Shown: piece by piece, positions 45,730-56,378 of the stretch | How positions within the stretch are numbered: the first letter of the stretch is position 1 | Layout: the number at the start of each line of letters is the position of its first letter | Origin: Alkalicoccus halolimnae | GTDB lineage: Bacteria; Bacillota; Bacilli; Bacillales; Salisediminibacteriaceae | Direction of reading: 5' to 3' | Assembly: GCF_008014775.2 (NCBI RefSeq) | Contig: NZ_CP144914.1 | Location: 62,001 to 126,000 of the forward strand | DNA: 64,000 nt | Program-made: the position numbers and the translations under genes | The notes under the pieces: generated by a model | What the model was told of the DNA's origin: nothing | The model's input: only the letters and a program-made list of their open reading frames with translations | Database searches by the model: none

Positions 45730-46203
45730 ATGCGAAATATTTCGGATGTCATTGAACAGTATTTAAAGCAGATTATAGAAGGAAACGAATCTGCTCTCAT
45801 TGAAGTGAAACGAAGTGAGCTTGCAAGTCAGTTTGAATGTGTCCCTTCACAGATAAATTACGTCATCCGTACCCGCTTTACAGAAGAAAAAGGCTATGTC
45901 GTCGAGAGTAAACGTGGAGGCGGAGGATATATCCGTATCATCAAGGTGGAACTTGATAATCACCTCGCCGTTTACGATCAGCTGCTCAGTTTAGTAGGCT
46001 CGAGCATGAGTCAGCATGCAGCAGAAAGCATGATTGAGCGTCTTGAAGAGGAAGAGGCTGTAACATCCCGGGAAGCAAAGCTGATGAAGTCAGTAATTGA
46101 CAGGGAAGTTCTTGCTGTACCCCTCCCCTCCAGAGACCAGTTCAGAGCCAGGATGATGATGGCGATGCTCAAAACGTTAAAATATAAGATGTCGATTATG
46201 TAA
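45730..46203 (+). CDS. ctsR: class III stress gene repressor CtsR
   Basis: 157 residues (B. subtilis 154). Dimeric winged-helix repressor of clp genes. The N-terminal HTH (MRNISDVIEQYLKQII) is followed by the glycine-rich beta-wing RGGGGYIRI at 62-70, which reads the operator minor groove and senses heat. The C-terminal four-helix domain is complete. ATG 45730 follows GGGAGGGGGATGCG; a nearby ATG at 45725 is out of frame. It represses its own operon through the site at 45651-45667. Confidence 0.97.
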   Translation: MRNISDVIEQYLKQIIEGNESALIEVKRSELASQFECVPSQINYVIRTRFTEEKGYVVESKRGGGGYIRIIKVELDNHLAVYDQLLSLVGSSMSQHAAESMIERLEEEEAVTSREAKLMKSVIDREVLAVPLPSRDQFRARMMMAMLKTLKYKMSIM

Positions 46204-46215
46204 AGGAGGGATCGG

Positions 46216-46764
46216 ATGCTGTGTCAGGAATGCCAGGAGCGTGAAGCCTCCCTGCATTTTACAAAAATAATCAATGGGGAAAAAACGGAGTTTCATTTTT
46301 GTGAAATCTGCGCGAAAGATAAAGGGGAGAATCTCTCCGGTGGAAATAATTTCTCGATTCATAAGCTGTTATCCGGACTGCTGGATACCGGTCAGGCTTT
46401 ATCTTCTCAAAAGTCCGGGCGCAAAACGCAGCAGCCCAAACCGGATATCCGCTGTGAAACGTGCGGGATGACTTATAAAAAGTTTACTGAAATCGGCCGG
46501 TTCGGATGTGCCGACTGCTATACACATTTTGATGCAAAACTTGATCCCGTGTTCCGCCGTATTCACGGAGGAAACACTGTCCATGCAGGGAAAATTCCGA
46601 AAAGAAAAGGGGAAGACATGCATGTTTACCGGGAAATTGAAAATTTGAAAACGGAAATGCAGAAGCAGATTGCCGAAGAAGAATTCGAGCAGGCGGCAGA
46701 AACCCGCGATAAAATCCGCGGACTGGAAGACTCCTTGAAGAAGAAAGGAGGAGATGCTTCATGA
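46216..46764 (+). CDS. mcsA: McsA, activator of protein-arginine kinase McsB
   Basis: 182 residues (B. subtilis 185). Four CxxC zinc motifs are visible: CQEC at 3-6, CEIC near 33, CETC near 79 and CADC near 98, then a C-terminal UVR domain ([34 protein letters not shown]). It binds McsB and is needed for full arginine-kinase activity. ATG 46216 follows AAGGAGGGATCGG. Its stop overlaps the mcsB start (ATGA). Confidence 0.96.
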   Translation: MLCQECQEREASLHFTKIINGEKTEFHFCEICAKDKGENLSGGNNFSIHKLLSGLLDTGQALSSQKSGRKTQQPKPDIRCETCGMTYKKFTEIGRFGCADCYTHFDAKLDPVFRRIHGGNTVHAGKIPKRKGEDMHVYREIENLKTEMQKQIAEEEFEQAAETRDKIRGLEDSLKKKGGDAS

Positions 46765-47855
46765 CGCTGAAATCATTTATGAATGACGCTATCAGCCCCT
46801 GGATGAAAAATGAAGGACCGGAAGCTGATATCGTCATCAGCAGCCGTATCCGCCTGGCAAGAAATCTGGGAAGCGTTCCATTTCCGATTATTGCTTCCGG
46901 AGAACAGCTGAAAGGGATAACAAATCAGGTGGAGAAGAACTTTCCCGGCAGCTCCAAGGAAAAGTTTGGAAAACTGTCCTTCTTACAAATGAGCGACTTA
47001 AATGATAATGAAAAAAGAATTCTCGTCGAAAAGCACCTCGTCAGTCCGAACCTGATGAATAAATCAGAGAATAGAGCGGTACTGCTGAGTGAAAACGAAT
47101 CGCTCAGTGTGATGGTGAACGAAGAGGATCATTTTCGGATTCAGTGCCTCTTCTCAGGCTTTCAGCTTGAAGAAGGGCTTGCTTATGCGAACGTGATGGA
47201 CGACTGGATGGAAGAAAAGTTTGATTTTGCTTTTGATGAACGAAGAGGGTATTTAACCAGCTGTCCAACAAATGTAGGGACCGGCCTTCGATCTTCTGTA
47301 ATGATGCACCTCCCGGCACTTGTAATGACAAAACAGCTGAACCGTATACTGCCGGCGATTAATCAGCTCGGACTCGTCGTACGTGGAATATACGGGGAAG
47401 GCAGCGAAGCGCTTGGTAATCTTTATCAAATTTCCAATCAGACGACGCTGGGCGCTTCTGAGCAGGATATAGTGAAAGACCTGCGCAGCGTTGTTTCCCA
47501 GCTGATTGAACATGAAAGAGCAGCACGGGAACAGCTGTGGAATCAGTCACAGAATAAACTGGAGGACAGGCTTTTCCGTTCCTATGGAATACTTTCCTAC
47601 AGCCGGAGCATGGAATCCAAAGAGGCGATGCAGCGTCTTTCCGATGTAAGACTCGGCATTGACATGGGTATTATTGAAGATGTGAAGGGAAGTATCCTCA
47701 ACGAATTAATGGTTATGACCCAGCCGGGGTTTTTACAGCAGTATGCCGGCGAAAGTCTGAAACCCGAACAAAGAGACCAGCGGAGAGCTTCGCTGATTCG
47801 TGAAAGATTGAAATTAGAAGAACAAGAGGAAGACCATGATGGAGGTGGCGAGTAA
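46761..47855 (+). CDS. mcsB: protein-arginine kinase McsB
   Basis: 364 residues (B. subtilis 363). Phosphorylates arginines on CtsR and misfolded proteins, tagging them for ClpC-ClpP. Guanido-kinase fold: [16 protein letters not shown] near 30-45, [20 protein letters not shown] near 165-184 with catalytic Cys, and [20 protein letters not shown] near 206-225. The C-terminal pArg-binding helical region is present. ATG 46761 overlaps mcsA; the stop overlaps clpC by one base, indicating tight coupling. Confidence 0.97.
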   Translation: MTLKSFMNDAISPWMKNEGPEADIVISSRIRLARNLGSVPFPIIASGEQLKGITNQVEKNFPGSSKEKFGKLSFLQMSDLNDNEKRILVEKHLVSPNLMNKSENRAVLLSENESLSVMVNEEDHFRIQCLFSGFQLEEGLAYANVMDDWMEEKFDFAFDERRGYLTSCPTNVGTGLRSSVMMHLPALVMTKQLNRILPAINQLGLVVRGIYGEGSEALGNLYQISNQTTLGASEQDIVKDLRSVVSQLIEHERAAREQLWNQSQNKLEDRLFRSYGILSYSRSMESKEAMQRLSDVRLGIDMGIIEDVKGSILNELMVMTQPGFLQQYAGESLKPEQRDQRRASLIRERLKLEEQEEDHDGGGE

Positions 47856-50296
47856 TGATGTTTGGAAGATTTACAGAAAGAGCTCAGAAAGTACTGGCTT
47901 TAGCACAGGAAGAAGCAGCCCGCCTTGGGCACAGCAATATTGGCACAGAACATATTCTCCTCGGACTCGTCCGTGAAGGGGAAGGAATTGCGGCAAAAGC
48001 GCTCACCGGTCTCGGCCTGGGAGCGGAAAAGATCCAGACGGAAGTGGAAAACTTAATCGGACGCGGCGATGAAGTGACAAAACAGATCCATTATACTCCG
48101 CGCGCAAAAAAAGTGATAGAACTTTCCATGGATGAAGCCCGTAAACTGGGTCACTCCTACGTGGGCACAGAGCATATTCTGCTCGGACTTATCCGCGAAG
48201 GTGAAGGTGTAGCAGCCCGCGTATTGAATAACCTTGGAGTAAGTTTAAATAAAGCACGCCAGCAGGTATTACAGCTGCTTGGAAGCAATGAATCCAATAA
48301 CAATCAGCAGCAGGCAGCGGCCGGCGCAGCGAGTGCGAATACGCCGACGCTCGACGGGCTTGCCAGAGACCTGACTGCGATTGCAAAAGAAGAACAGATT
48401 GATCCGGTTATCGGACGTGCAAAAGAAATCGAGCGGGTTATTCAAATTCTCAGCCGCCGCACAAAGAATAATCCCGTACTTATCGGAGAACCTGGTGTCG
48501 GTAAAACAGCAATTGCAGAAGGTCTTGCCCAGCAGATTGTTAATAATGAAATACCGGAAATTCTCCGCAACAAGCGTGTCATGACGCTTGATATGGGAAC
48601 GGTGGTTGCAGGCACGAAATACCGCGGTGAGTTTGAAGACCGCTTAAAGAAAGTGATGGAGGAAATCCGCCAGGCAGGAAATGTCATCCTGTTTATTGAT
48701 GAACTTCATACACTGATCGGGGCCGGGGGAGCAGAAGGTGCTATCGATGCTTCGAATATTCTTAAACCTTCCCTTGCCCGTGGAGAACTGCAGTGTATCG
48801 GCGCAACAACACTTGATGAGTACCGTAAATATATTGAAAAAGATTCTGCCCTGGAGCGTCGTTTCCAGCCGATTCAGGTGAACGAGCCGACAGCGGATGA
48901 ATCGATTCAGATCCTCAGTGGTCTGCGGGACCGCTACGAGGCCCATCACCGCGTAACGATAACGGATGATGCGATTGAATCAGCGGTGAAGCTGTCCGAT
49001 CGTTACATCTCGGACCGGTTCCTTCCCGACAAAGCGATTGATCTTATCGATGAGGCTGGTTCCAAAGTACGCCTGCGCTCCTATACGGCTCCGCCGAACT
49101 TGAAAGAAAAAGAACAGGAGCTGGACGAACTCCGTAAAGAAAAAGACGCGGCCGTACAGAGCCAGGAGTTTGAAAAAGCAGCTTCTCTTAGAGATAAAGA
49201 ACAGAAGCTTCGTGAAGAGCTTGACGCAATGAAAGATAAATGGAAAGAAAAGCAGGGGCAGGAAGATTCCGAGGTAACGACAGAAGATATTGCTTCTATC
49301 GTGGCGACATGGACCGGAATTCCGGTCAGCAAGCTCGCTGAAGAAGAAACAGAGCGTCTTCTGCGTATGGAAGAGATTCTGCACAATCGTGTAATCGGCC
49401 AGAATGAGGCGGTTACTGCCGTTTCTAAAGCTGTGCGCCGTGCCCGTGCCGGATTGAAGGATCCAAAACGACCGATCGGTTCGTTTATTTTCCTCGGCCC
49501 GACCGGTGTCGGTAAAACGGAACTTGCGCGTGCCGTAGCAGAATCATTGTTCGGTGATGAAGATGCAATGGTTCGTATTGACATGTCGGAATATATGGAA
49601 AAGCACACGACAAGCCGTCTTGTCGGTTCGCCTCCGGGCTACGTGGGACATGAGGACGGTGGCCAGCTGACGGAGAAAATCCGCCGCAAGCCGTATTCTG
49701 TTATTCTTCTCGATGAGATTGAAAAAGCCCACCCGGAAGTTTTCAATATCCTGCTGCAGGTACTTGAAGACGGCTTCCTTACAGATTCAAAAGGACGCCG
49801 CGTCGACTTCCGTAATACGGCGATTATCATGACTTCCAACGTTGGAGCAAGCGTGCTCCGCCAGGAAAAGAGTCTCGGATTCACTGCTCAAAAAGGTGAT
49901 CAGGAGTATCAGGATATGAAAGGGAAAGTTATGGGCGAACTGAAAAAAGCGTTCCGTCCTGAATTCCTCAACCGTCTTGATGAAACGATCGTCTTTCATT
50001 CCCTTGAAAAGCAGCATATTAAGCAGATCGTCACGCTTATGGCAAACGAGCTGAAGAAACGCTTGAAAGAACAGGGAATTGAATTTGAACTGACAGAAGC
50101 AGCCAAAACTAAAATTGCCGACGAAGGATTCGATCCGGAATATGGAGCACGTCCTCTCCGCCGCGCTCTTCAGAAACATGTCGAAGACCGGCTTTCTGAA
50201 GAACTGCTGCGTGGAGCTATTGCGAAAGGGCAGAAAGTAAAACTCGGTATCCGCGATGGAGAATTTTACGTCAGTAAAGCAGAAGAAACTGTATAA
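47855..50296 (+). CDS. clpC: ATP-dependent Clp protease ATPase subunit ClpC
   Basis: 813 residues (B. subtilis 810). AAA+ unfoldase that feeds substrates to ClpP. Two N-terminal Clp-N repeats (3-70 and 78-145; [15 protein letters not shown] and [15 protein letters not shown]), first ATPase with Walker A GEPGVGKT at 211-218, a UVR-containing linker ([17 protein letters not shown]), and the second ATPase with GPTGVGKT near 550 and GFTAQKGDQ, the ClpP-loop region, beyond it. Double ATG at 47855/47858 after GGAGGTGG. Last gene of the operon. Confidence 0.97.
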   Translation: MMFGRFTERAQKVLALAQEEAARLGHSNIGTEHILLGLVREGEGIAAKALTGLGLGAEKIQTEVENLIGRGDEVTKQIHYTPRAKKVIELSMDEARKLGHSYVGTEHILLGLIREGEGVAARVLNNLGVSLNKARQQVLQLLGSNESNNNQQQAAAGAASANTPTLDGLARDLTAIAKEEQIDPVIGRAKEIERVIQILSRRTKNNPVLIGEPGVGKTAIAEGLAQQIVNNEIPEILRNKRVMTLDMGTVVAGTKYRGEFEDRLKKVMEEIRQAGNVILFIDELHTLIGAGGAEGAIDASNILKPSLARGELQCIGATTLDEYRKYIEKDSALERRFQPIQVNEPTADESIQILSGLRDRYEAHHRVTITDDAIESAVKLSDRYISDRFLPDKAIDLIDEAGSKVRLRSYTAPPNLKEKEQELDELRKEKDAAVQSQEFEKAASLRDKEQKLREELDAMKDKWKEKQGQEDSEVTTEDIASIVATWTGIPVSKLAEEETERLLRMEEILHNRVIGQNEAVTAVSKAVRRARAGLKDPKRPIGSFIFLGPTGVGKTELARAVAESLFGDEDAMVRIDMSEYMEKHTTSRLVGSPPGYVGHEDGGQLTEKIRRKPYSVILLDEIEKAHPEVFNILLQVLEDGFLTDSKGRRVDFRNTAIIMTSNVGASVLRQEKSLGFTAQKGDQEYQDMKGKVMGELKKAFRPEFLNRLDETIVFHSLEKQHIKQIVTLMANELKKRLKEQGIEFELTEAAKTKIADEGFDPEYGARPLRRALQKHVEDRLSEELLRGAIAKGQKVKLGIRDGEFYVSKAEETV

Positions 50297-50307
50297 GAAA
50301 TGAGTGA

Positions 50308-50343
50308 GTGAGGGAGGAGATTTTTTCTTCCCTCTTTTTTTGC
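50308..50343 (+). terminator. terminator after clpC
   Basis: GAGGGAGGAGA pairs with TCTTCCCTC across a T-rich loop, then a long T-run. Confidence 0.85.
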
Positions 50344-50610
50344 GTCCGGGCGGTCACTGAACCTTTTCGGCTCGTATCGAAATCGTGCCGGACCTGCGAA
50401 GTGAAGGTGCGGGAGCCTGCGGATTTTCCTCCCCGGCAGGGCAAAAGCGAATATTTCCAAAATAAAAACAACGAGCAGTAAAAAACGGACAAGAAAGAAC
50501 GTCAGGCCGGGCAGAGGATCCGTTAAAGCAATAAAATCGAAGTCCGACGCGTTTAACTTAGGCATAATGTGACCCGGGACTTACATATCATGCTAAAATA
50601 AAAGAATAAA
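50344..50610. other. clpC-radA gap
   Basis: No + strand gene seen. The minus strand holds an open frame (50565 to 50266, 99 codons) with one hydrophobic stretch near residues 20-44, but it lacks a ribosome site and runs through the clpC terminator into clpC, so I do not call it. A few G/C-rich inverted segments may be a decayed palindromic repeat. Confidence 0.4.
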
Positions 50611-50634
50611 GGGATGAAGGGAAGGAGGATAAGG

Positions 50635-52041
50635 ATGGCAAAACAAAAAACAAAGTTTGTCTGCCAGGACTGCGGTTACGAATCAACGAAATGGATGGGC
50701 AAATGCCCGGGATGCCACAGCTGGAACACGCTCGTCGAAGAACGGGAAGCCGCTCCTAAAACGCAGCGGCGCGGTTTTTCCACTACGGATGGTCCTAGGA
50801 AAATAAAAGCGGAACCGATTACGAAAATTGAACGCCGCGATGAAGCCAGGAGCAGCACGCATATCAATGAATTGAACCGTGTACTCGGAGGAGGCATCGT
50901 TCCGGGTTCTTTAGTCTTGTTCGGGGGAGACCCCGGAATCGGCAAATCAACGCTTCTGCTGCAGGTTTCCGCCATGGTAGCCGGAAATAAAAAGCGGGTG
51001 CTTTACATATCAGGAGAGGAATCGGTCAAACAGACCAAGCTTCGTGCTGATCGTCTGGGTATTGAAGAGGATGACCTGTTCGTGCTTGCAGAAACAGAGG
51101 TTGCGGTCATTGAACAGGTGATTGAAGAAATGCAGCCGGCTTTAGTAGTCATTGATTCTATCCAAACGGTGCATCAGGAAGACGTAACGAGTGCTCCGGG
51201 AAGCGTTTCCCAGGTTAGGGAATGCACCGCTTCATTTATGCGGATTGCGAAAACGAAAGGAATTGCTATTTTTCTTGTCGGCCACGTAACCAAGCAGGGA
51301 GCAATAGCCGGTCCGAGAATTTTGGAGCACATGGTCGATACCGTTCTTTATTTTGAAGGAGACCAGCATCATACGTACCGGATTCTCCGTGCCGTAAAAA
51401 ATCGCTTCGGGTCCACCAATGAGATCGGTATTTTTGAAATGAAAGAAAGCGGATTGGAAGAAGTATTGAACCCTTCTGAAATTTTTCTCGAAGAACGTTC
51501 GGCTGGAGCTGCCGGTTCGGCTGTTGTCGCTTCTATGGAAGGGACGCGCACCGTGCTCGTTGAAATTCAGTCCCTGATTTCTCCGACGAGCTTCGGGAAC
51601 CCGCGGCGTATGGCTACAGGCGTGGATCATAACCGTATTTCCCTGATTATGGCAGTGCTCGAAAAGCGTGTCGGCATGATGCTGCAGAATCAGGATGCTT
51701 ATATTAAAGTTGCCGGCGGTGTGAGATTGGACGAGCCGTCTATTGATCTGGCTATTACAGTAGCCATCGCTTCCAGTTTCCGCGATGTAGCAACGGAAGC
51801 CGGAGATGTGATTATTGGCGAAGTAGGACTGACCGGAGAAATAAGACGGGTCTCACGAATTGAACAAAGAGTTATGGAAGCAGCAAAACTTGGCTTCACG
51901 CGCGTTATTGTCCCGCAGAAATGTCTGGAAGGCTGGAAGGCACCATCCGGCATCCAGGTAGTCGGAGTCAAAACCGTAGCAGAAGCCCTTGAAGTGACGT
52001 TAGGAGGGAAAACTAGTGGAACACCATCGTTCGAATTATGA
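50635..52041 (+). CDS. radA: DNA repair protein RadA
   Basis: 468 residues (B. subtilis 458). RecA-like helicase that processes recombination branches. Zinc finger C10-C13-C24-C27; Walker [11 protein letters not shown] at 97-106; KNRFGS signature near 260; C-terminal Lon-like domain ([20 protein letters not shown]). ATG 50635 follows AAGGAGGATAAGG; an in-frame ATG at 50614 is upstream of that site and less likely. It overlaps disA by 26 bases; RadA is a known partner and regulator of DisA in B. subtilis. Confidence 0.97.
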   Translation: MAKQKTKFVCQDCGYESTKWMGKCPGCHSWNTLVEEREAAPKTQRRGFSTTDGPRKIKAEPITKIERRDEARSSTHINELNRVLGGGIVPGSLVLFGGDPGIGKSTLLLQVSAMVAGNKKRVLYISGEESVKQTKLRADRLGIEEDDLFVLAETEVAVIEQVIEEMQPALVVIDSIQTVHQEDVTSAPGSVSQVRECTASFMRIAKTKGIAIFLVGHVTKQGAIAGPRILEHMVDTVLYFEGDQHHTYRILRAVKNRFGSTNEIGIFEMKESGLEEVLNPSEIFLEERSAGAAGSAVVASMEGTRTVLVEIQSLISPTSFGNPRRMATGVDHNRISLIMAVLEKRVGMMLQNQDAYIKVAGGVRLDEPSIDLAITVAIASSFRDVATEAGDVIIGEVGLTGEIRRVSRIEQRVMEAAKLGFTRVIVPQKCLEGWKAPSGIQVVGVKTVAEALEVTLGGKTSGTPSFEL

Positions 52042-53098
52042 TGAAAATTTTATTAATGAAGTACTCCGGCTCGTTTCCCCGGGGACTCCCCTGCGGGAGG
52101 GTATTGACAACGTGCTCCGCGCAGGCACCGGAGGCCTGATCGTACTTGGATACAACAATAACATGATGAATATCGTCAACGGAGGATTTTTTATAAATAC
52201 GGATTTTTCTCCCGCTTACTTGTATGAACTGGCGAAAATGGACGGAGCGATTATTCTGAGTGAAGACGGGAGCCGCATTTTGTATGCGAATACGCAGCTT
52301 GTTCCTGAAAATGCGATCGAATCAACGGAGACCGGTATCCGCCACCGGACAGCGCAGCGTGTCGCCCGGCAGACGGGGAACCTCGTCATTTCCATTTCCC
52401 AGCGCCGGAATGTTATAACGCTTTATCAGGGAGAGTACCGCTATGCTCTGAAAGATATCGGGGTCATTTTAACGAAAGCCAATCAGGCTATTCAGACGCT
52501 CGAAAAATATCAGTCGGTTCTTCAGCAGAGTCTGACCAACCTGGGAGCGCTTGAATTCGAAGAGCTTGTTACGTTCCAGGAAGTATCGCAGGTCATGCAC
52601 CGCATTGAAATGGTTCTGCGTATAAAAGGCGAAATATTAAATTACGTGAATGAACTTGGTGACGAAGGCCGTCTCATTTCCATGCAGCTGGAAGAGCTTG
52701 TAACGAATACCGAACAGGAAGCTCTGTTATTAATTAAAGATTATACGAAGGAGAGCGATCATAGTCCCAAAGATACACTGCGGAGACTGAAGCGGCTTTC
52801 CAATGATGAACTGCTTGATGACAATGTCATCGTAAAACTGCTCGGCTTCGGTAAAATTACGAATCTTTCTGAATATGCCCTTTATCCACGGGGGTACCGT
52901 CTCTTAAATAAAATTCCGCGCATTCCATTGATTGTGATTGATAATCTGATTGAACAGTTCGGCGAGCTTCCGCAGATCGCACGCGCTTCCACACAGGCAC
53001 TCGATGAAGTGGATGGTATCGGGGAGGCACGGGCAAAAAAAATTAAAGACGGACTGACAAGAATCCAGGAACAGCTTTTTATTGACCGGCACATATGA
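52016..53098 (+). CDS. disA: DNA integrity scanning diadenylate cyclase DisA
   Basis: 360 residues (B. subtilis 360). Makes c-di-AMP from two ATP and stops when bound to branched DNA; c-di-AMP controls potassium and osmolyte transport, relevant to a halophile. DAC domain motifs DGA at 76-78 and RHRTA at 109-113; linker helices; C-terminal helix-hairpin-helix DNA-binding domain ([19 protein letters not shown]). GTG 52016 follows TAGGAGGGAAAACTA inside the end of radA. In B. subtilis it checks the chromosome before sporulation; here that programme seems lost, so a repair or osmotic role is likely. Confidence 0.96.
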   Translation: MEHHRSNYDENFINEVLRLVSPGTPLREGIDNVLRAGTGGLIVLGYNNNMMNIVNGGFFINTDFSPAYLYELAKMDGAIILSEDGSRILYANTQLVPENAIESTETGIRHRTAQRVARQTGNLVISISQRRNVITLYQGEYRYALKDIGVILTKANQAIQTLEKYQSVLQQSLTNLGALEFEELVTFQEVSQVMHRIEMVLRIKGEILNYVNELGDEGRLISMQLEELVTNTEQEALLLIKDYTKESDHSPKDTLRRLKRLSNDELLDDNVIVKLLGFGKITNLSEYALYPRGYRLLNKIPRIPLIVIDNLIEQFGELPQIARASTQALDEVDGIGEARAKKIKDGLTRIQEQLFIDRHI

Positions 53099-53112
53099 CC
53101 TCCTTTCGCGCG

Positions 53113-53141
53113 TTGACACGCGGGCAGAAAGAAGCTATTAT
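53113..53141 (+). promoter_or_regulatory. sigma-A promoter of yacL
   Basis: TTGACA (53113-53118), 17 bases, TATTAT (53136-53141). CGCGT-TGAC-ACGCG (53109-53122) is a palindrome centred on the -35 and could be an operator. Confidence 0.7.
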
Positions 53142-53276
53142 CAAAGATTATAATAATTCACACATTTTTCAGACACATAGACAGAAAGATCAATAATATG
53201 TAATTTTTTGTGAATTGTATGTTTCTTAATTTGTGTAATTGAAATTTGGCTATAGTAAAAGAAGGAGGTGAGATGG

Positions 53277-54371
53277 ATGCTTTATAAAATCGTGCTGGCG
53301 GTCATTCTTTTTATCGGCGGGACGCTTGGTTATTTGTTTCTGCCGGATATTCTTCAGTCGTTCCCGGTTGAATCACCGCCGGACTGGTTAACGCATGAGT
53401 TTACAGGAGCTGTTTTAGGCGCAATTATATTATTTATATCTCTTTTTTGGTTTATAGAAAACATTGTAAACTTCATTCGTTACGTGGAAGAGTCGCTTGT
53501 GAAATATCCTGTCACAGATCTTTTCTTTGGTACGATGGGACTTTTCATCGGTCTCGGGCTTGCTTTTTTATTAACCGTGGCCCTGATGAGTATGGAAATT
53601 CCGGTGGTAAGTTCTATCCTGCCGGTGCTATTAACGGTTTTCCTCGGGTATCTCGGCTTCCGAGTCGGGTTTCAGAAACGGGATGAGCTGATGAACCTTT
53701 TTCCGATCGGAAAGACGCAGGCGAAGAACTCCCGGAAGGAAGAGGAAAAACCAGCGGATGCTTCGAAGCTGAAAATTCTCGATACGAGCGTCATTATTGA
53801 TGGACGGATTGCTGACATCTGTCAGACAGGTTTTATTGAGGGGACGCTGCTTATTCCGGAGTTTGTGCTCGAAGAACTGCAGCATATCGCTGATTCATCC
53901 GACGCTTTAAAAAGAAACCGGGGACGCCGGGGTCTGGATATTCTCAATAAAATCCAGAAAGAGCTTGATGTGAATGTGGAAATTTATGAAGGTGATTTTG
54001 AAGATATTCAGGAAGTGGACAGCAAGCTCGTAAAGCTGGCCAAAGTGCTGAACGGGTTTGTCGTGACGAATGATTTTAACCTTAATAAAGTCTGCGATCT
54101 GCAGGGAGTTGCGGTTCTGAATATCAATGATCTGGCTAATGCTGTGAAGCCGGTCGTTCTTCCGGGTGAAGAAATGATGGTACAGGTCATCAAAGACGGA
54201 AAAGAGCAGAACCAGGGTATTGCTTATTTAGATGATGGCACGATGATTGTCGTGGAAGAAGGCCGCAATTATATCGGAAAATCGATAGAGGTAATTGTGA
54301 CGAGTGTCCTGCAGACTTCTGCGGGAAGAATGATCTTCGCAAAACCAAAAGCTTTGGAAAAAGCACTATAA
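53277..54371 (+). CDS. yacL: PIN/TRAM domain membrane protein YacL
   Basis: 364 residues (B. subtilis 366). Four membrane helices in the first 125 residues, then a PIN-like nuclease domain from about 165 (LKILDTSVIIDGRIADICQT; ELQHIADSSDALKRNRGRRG; VTNDFNLNKVC) with conserved Asp residues, and a C-terminal TRAM RNA-binding domain (IKDGKEQNQGIAYLDDGTMI). It is a putative membrane-anchored ribonuclease of unknown target. ATG 53277 follows GAAGGAGGTG; the earlier in-frame GTG is part of that site. Confidence 0.93.
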   Translation: MLYKIVLAVILFIGGTLGYLFLPDILQSFPVESPPDWLTHEFTGAVLGAIILFISLFWFIENIVNFIRYVEESLVKYPVTDLFFGTMGLFIGLGLAFLLTVALMSMEIPVVSSILPVLLTVFLGYLGFRVGFQKRDELMNLFPIGKTQAKNSRKEEEKPADASKLKILDTSVIIDGRIADICQTGFIEGTLLIPEFVLEELQHIADSSDALKRNRGRRGLDILNKIQKELDVNVEIYEGDFEDIQEVDSKLVKLAKVLNGFVVTNDFNLNKVCDLQGVAVLNINDLANAVKPVVLPGEEMMVQVIKDGKEQNQGIAYLDDGTMIVVEEGRNYIGKSIEVIVTSVLQTSAGRMIFAKPKALEKAL

Positions 54372-54391
54372 TGAAATAAAGGGCGATGGGT

Positions 54392-55099
54392 ATGCATAGT
54401 TATCAGGTCATTTTGCTTGCGGCAGGCCAGGGAAAAAGAATGAAGGCCGGACGCAATAAACAGTTTTTAATGATAGCAGGAACTCCCCTCCTTATTCACA
54501 CACTGCGTGTGTTTGAGGAGGATTCTCTTTGTAAGGAGATCCTGCTTGTAGTCAATGAACGGGAAACGCAGGAGATTAACGACCTTATCCGCAGCTTTCA
54601 GCTGGAAGGAAAAGTCCGCTTTGTTTCGGGAGGGAAAGAACGCCAGGACAGCGTCGCAAATGGCCTCTCAGCGGCCGCCCAAAGCGGCCCGGACGACATT
54701 GTATTCATTCACGATGCGGCGCGTCCGTTTGTGATGAGGGAGTACCTCCACCGGCTGTCAGCGGCTGCTTTCGAGGAAGGCGGGGCGATTCTGGCCGTCC
54801 CGGTGAAGGATACGGTAAAAGAAGTGGATGGTATTGAAATTACAAAAACGACGGACCGCTCGCGTCTCTGGCTGGCGCAGACCCCGCAGGCTTTTCGTTA
54901 CAGCGTCATCGCTGAAGCTCATGCGCGGGCTGCGCAGGAAGATCACATTGGGACAGATGACGCCAGCCTGGTTGAATATATAGGCGGGCGGGTTACAATA
55001 GTAGAAGGAAATTACGAAAATTTCAAAGTGACAACGCCGGAGGATATGATGTTTGCGGAAGCGGTCATCAAACACCGGCTCGAAGGAGGAAAAGAATGA
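54392..55099 (+). CDS. ispD: 2-C-methyl-D-erythritol 4-phosphate cytidylyltransferase
   Basis: 235 residues (B. subtilis 232). Third step of the MEP isoprenoid pathway. Seen: [19 protein letters not shown] at the N-terminus (CTP loop), [13 protein letters not shown] near 87 and HDAARPFV near 107. ATG 54392 follows AAAGGG at 8 bases; an in-frame ATG at 54386 is too close to that site. It overlaps ispF (ATGA), the next-but-one enzyme of the pathway. Confidence 0.95.
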   Translation: MHSYQVILLAAGQGKRMKAGRNKQFLMIAGTPLLIHTLRVFEEDSLCKEILLVVNERETQEINDLIRSFQLEGKVRFVSGGKERQDSVANGLSAAAQSGPDDIVFIHDAARPFVMREYLHRLSAAAFEEGGAILAVPVKDTVKEVDGIEITKTTDRSRLWLAQTPQAFRYSVIAEAHARAAQEDHIGTDDASLVEYIGGRVTIVEGNYENFKVTTPEDMMFAEAVIKHRLEGGKE

Positions 55100-55572
55100 G
55101 AATCGGACAAGGATTTGATGTGCACCAGCTTGCTGAAGGCAGACCGCTGATTGTAGGAGGAATCGAGATTCCCCACGACAAAGGTCTGCTCGGACATTCC
55201 GATGCGGATGTTCTTTTACATACGATCGCCGATGCTGCCCTGGGGGCTGTCGGAGAAGGGGATATCGGGAAGCATTTCCCGGATACGGACCCGGAATTTG
55301 AAGGAGCGGATTCTGCTGCTCTGCTTTCCCACGTATGGGAAATAGTGGACCAAAAAGGATATAAGCTTGGAAATCTCGACTGCACGATCATGGCGCAGAA
55401 GCCGAAAATGGCCCCGTACATTGCTTCCATGAGAGAGCGGATTGCAGGACTGCTGCAGGCGGACATTTCCCAGGTGAATGTAAAAGCGACGACGACTGAA
55501 AAGCTCGGATTTACCGGAAGGGAAGAAGGCATTGCTTCCCAGGCCGTGATTCTGCTCGTCTCCAAAAACTAA
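55096..55572 (+). CDS. ispF: 2-C-methyl-D-erythritol 2,4-cyclodiphosphate synthase
   Basis: 158 residues (B. subtilis 158). Cyclises CDP-ME 2-phosphate to MEcPP. Zinc ligands in [17 protein letters not shown] (Asp8, His10) and [16 protein letters not shown] (His near 42); [18 protein letters not shown] near 132-149. ATG 55096 overlaps the ispD stop and follows GAAGGAGGAAAAGA. Confidence 0.96.
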   Translation: MRIGQGFDVHQLAEGRPLIVGGIEIPHDKGLLGHSDADVLLHTIADAALGAVGEGDIGKHFPDTDPEFEGADSAALLSHVWEIVDQKGYKLGNLDCTIMAQKPKMAPYIASMRERIAGLLQADISQVNVKATTTEKLGFTGREEGIASQAVILLVSKN

Positions 55573-55600
55573 TCTGCAAACTATATAAAGTGAATTTAAT
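55573..55600. other. start of the ispF-gltX gap
   Basis: About 800 bases (55573-56378) separate ispF and gltX, far more than is usual at this junction. I see no gene in it; it holds at least two palindromic repeat elements listed separately. Confidence 0.6.
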
Positions 55601-55609
55601 TCTTAGCTT

Positions 55610-55780
55610 CCTCTTTTGTAAACGGAAGCCTTCGTTTCCATGGGGACGCTTTCCGGGCGGGCCGGCCTCAGCTAATTTCTTCCGCCCGCAGGTTGGAAGA
55701 AATGGATCTTCGGCTCGCCCTTAATCGCCTCGGAGTCGCCCCATTCCTCCTTCAGCTGTCGGAGAAAGACTTCCTTTTTA
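55610..55780. repeat. palindromic intergenic repeat A
   Basis: Nested inverted repeat: GGGCGGGCCG...CTCAG outer arm with CGGCTCGCCC, inner ATTTCTTCC with GGAAGAAAT. The left end CGTTTCCATGGGGACGCTTT is shared, inverted, with 4.1 kb. The style (CGCTTTCC...CTTCGGCTC...GAGTCGCC) is that of repeats common in Bacillaceae genomes. No open frame of its own. Confidence 0.65.
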
Positions 55781-55974
55781 TTGTATTGTCCTATGCAGCC
55801 TGCCGTTGGATTATCTGCTTTTAAACATATTGTGCCACTTATGCATTCAGGTGAAGGCACACGCTTTTCCAGTTCATTTGTTCAACCTATATAGCTTGAA
55901 AATAAAATAACGGTATTTTCACTCAAAATGGTGCATCATTTTTGCATGAGTGTTTCTGTTATTGTTTAAGTATT

Positions 55975-56100
55975 GATTTAAGGGTGCCTGTGGCTCGTCC
56001 ACCTGCCGTGGAGCAAGCATGCGACTTTCCTCGCGTCCGGGAGGATCTGTTGCCTTTACACAGGTGTCTCTGCCCTGTCACAGGTTTTACTGAATACAAG
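55975..56100. repeat. possible repeat fragment in the ispF-gltX gap
   Basis: GTGGCTCGTCCACCTGCC...CCTCGCGTCCGGGAGGATCT is similar in style to the flanking elements but has no clear complete palindrome. Confidence 0.3.
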
Positions 56101-56119
56101 ATTCGTTAATGAAAGGCAG

Positions 56120-56270
56120 AACTTCTTTTCGTATAACCTTAAAAACGAAGTGGAAACCGGCGGACGCCAGTGGAAGAAGGAGATTGGAAGATCCCGCAGG
56201 GCGTAAGCCTGAGGAAGCTGGAAATCTCCTCCACGGCAAGCCTGCCGAGTTGAAGCGGAGTTTTCTACAT
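56120..56270. repeat. palindromic intergenic repeat B
   Basis: GTGGAAACCGGCGGACGCC...GCGGAG boundary with an inner stem GGAGATT/AATCTCC and GATCCCGCAGGGCG...CCTGAGGAAGC centre. It is the typical Bacillaceae element in the opposite orientation to repeat A. A short + strand open frame (56109-56336) crosses it but is an accident of the repeat. Confidence 0.6.
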
Positions 56271-56378
56271 ATATCAACAACAGACCTTAACACAGTCAAA
56301 CGGAAAAAAAGACTTATGCGACAGCTTAACGAGTGATAAGATAAGGAAAGAACTAACTTTTAGGAAGGTGTCATAGCT

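Noticed and set aside
50266..50565. Minus-strand frame of 99 codons with a hydrophobic segment between clpC and radA
   Set aside because: No Shine-Dalgarno, it passes through the clpC terminator and into clpC, and the C-terminal half has an unstructured Arg-rich composition. Not convincing.
56109..56336. 75-codon + strand frame before gltX
   Set aside because: It runs through palindromic repeat B; composition and lack of a family resemblance point to chance.
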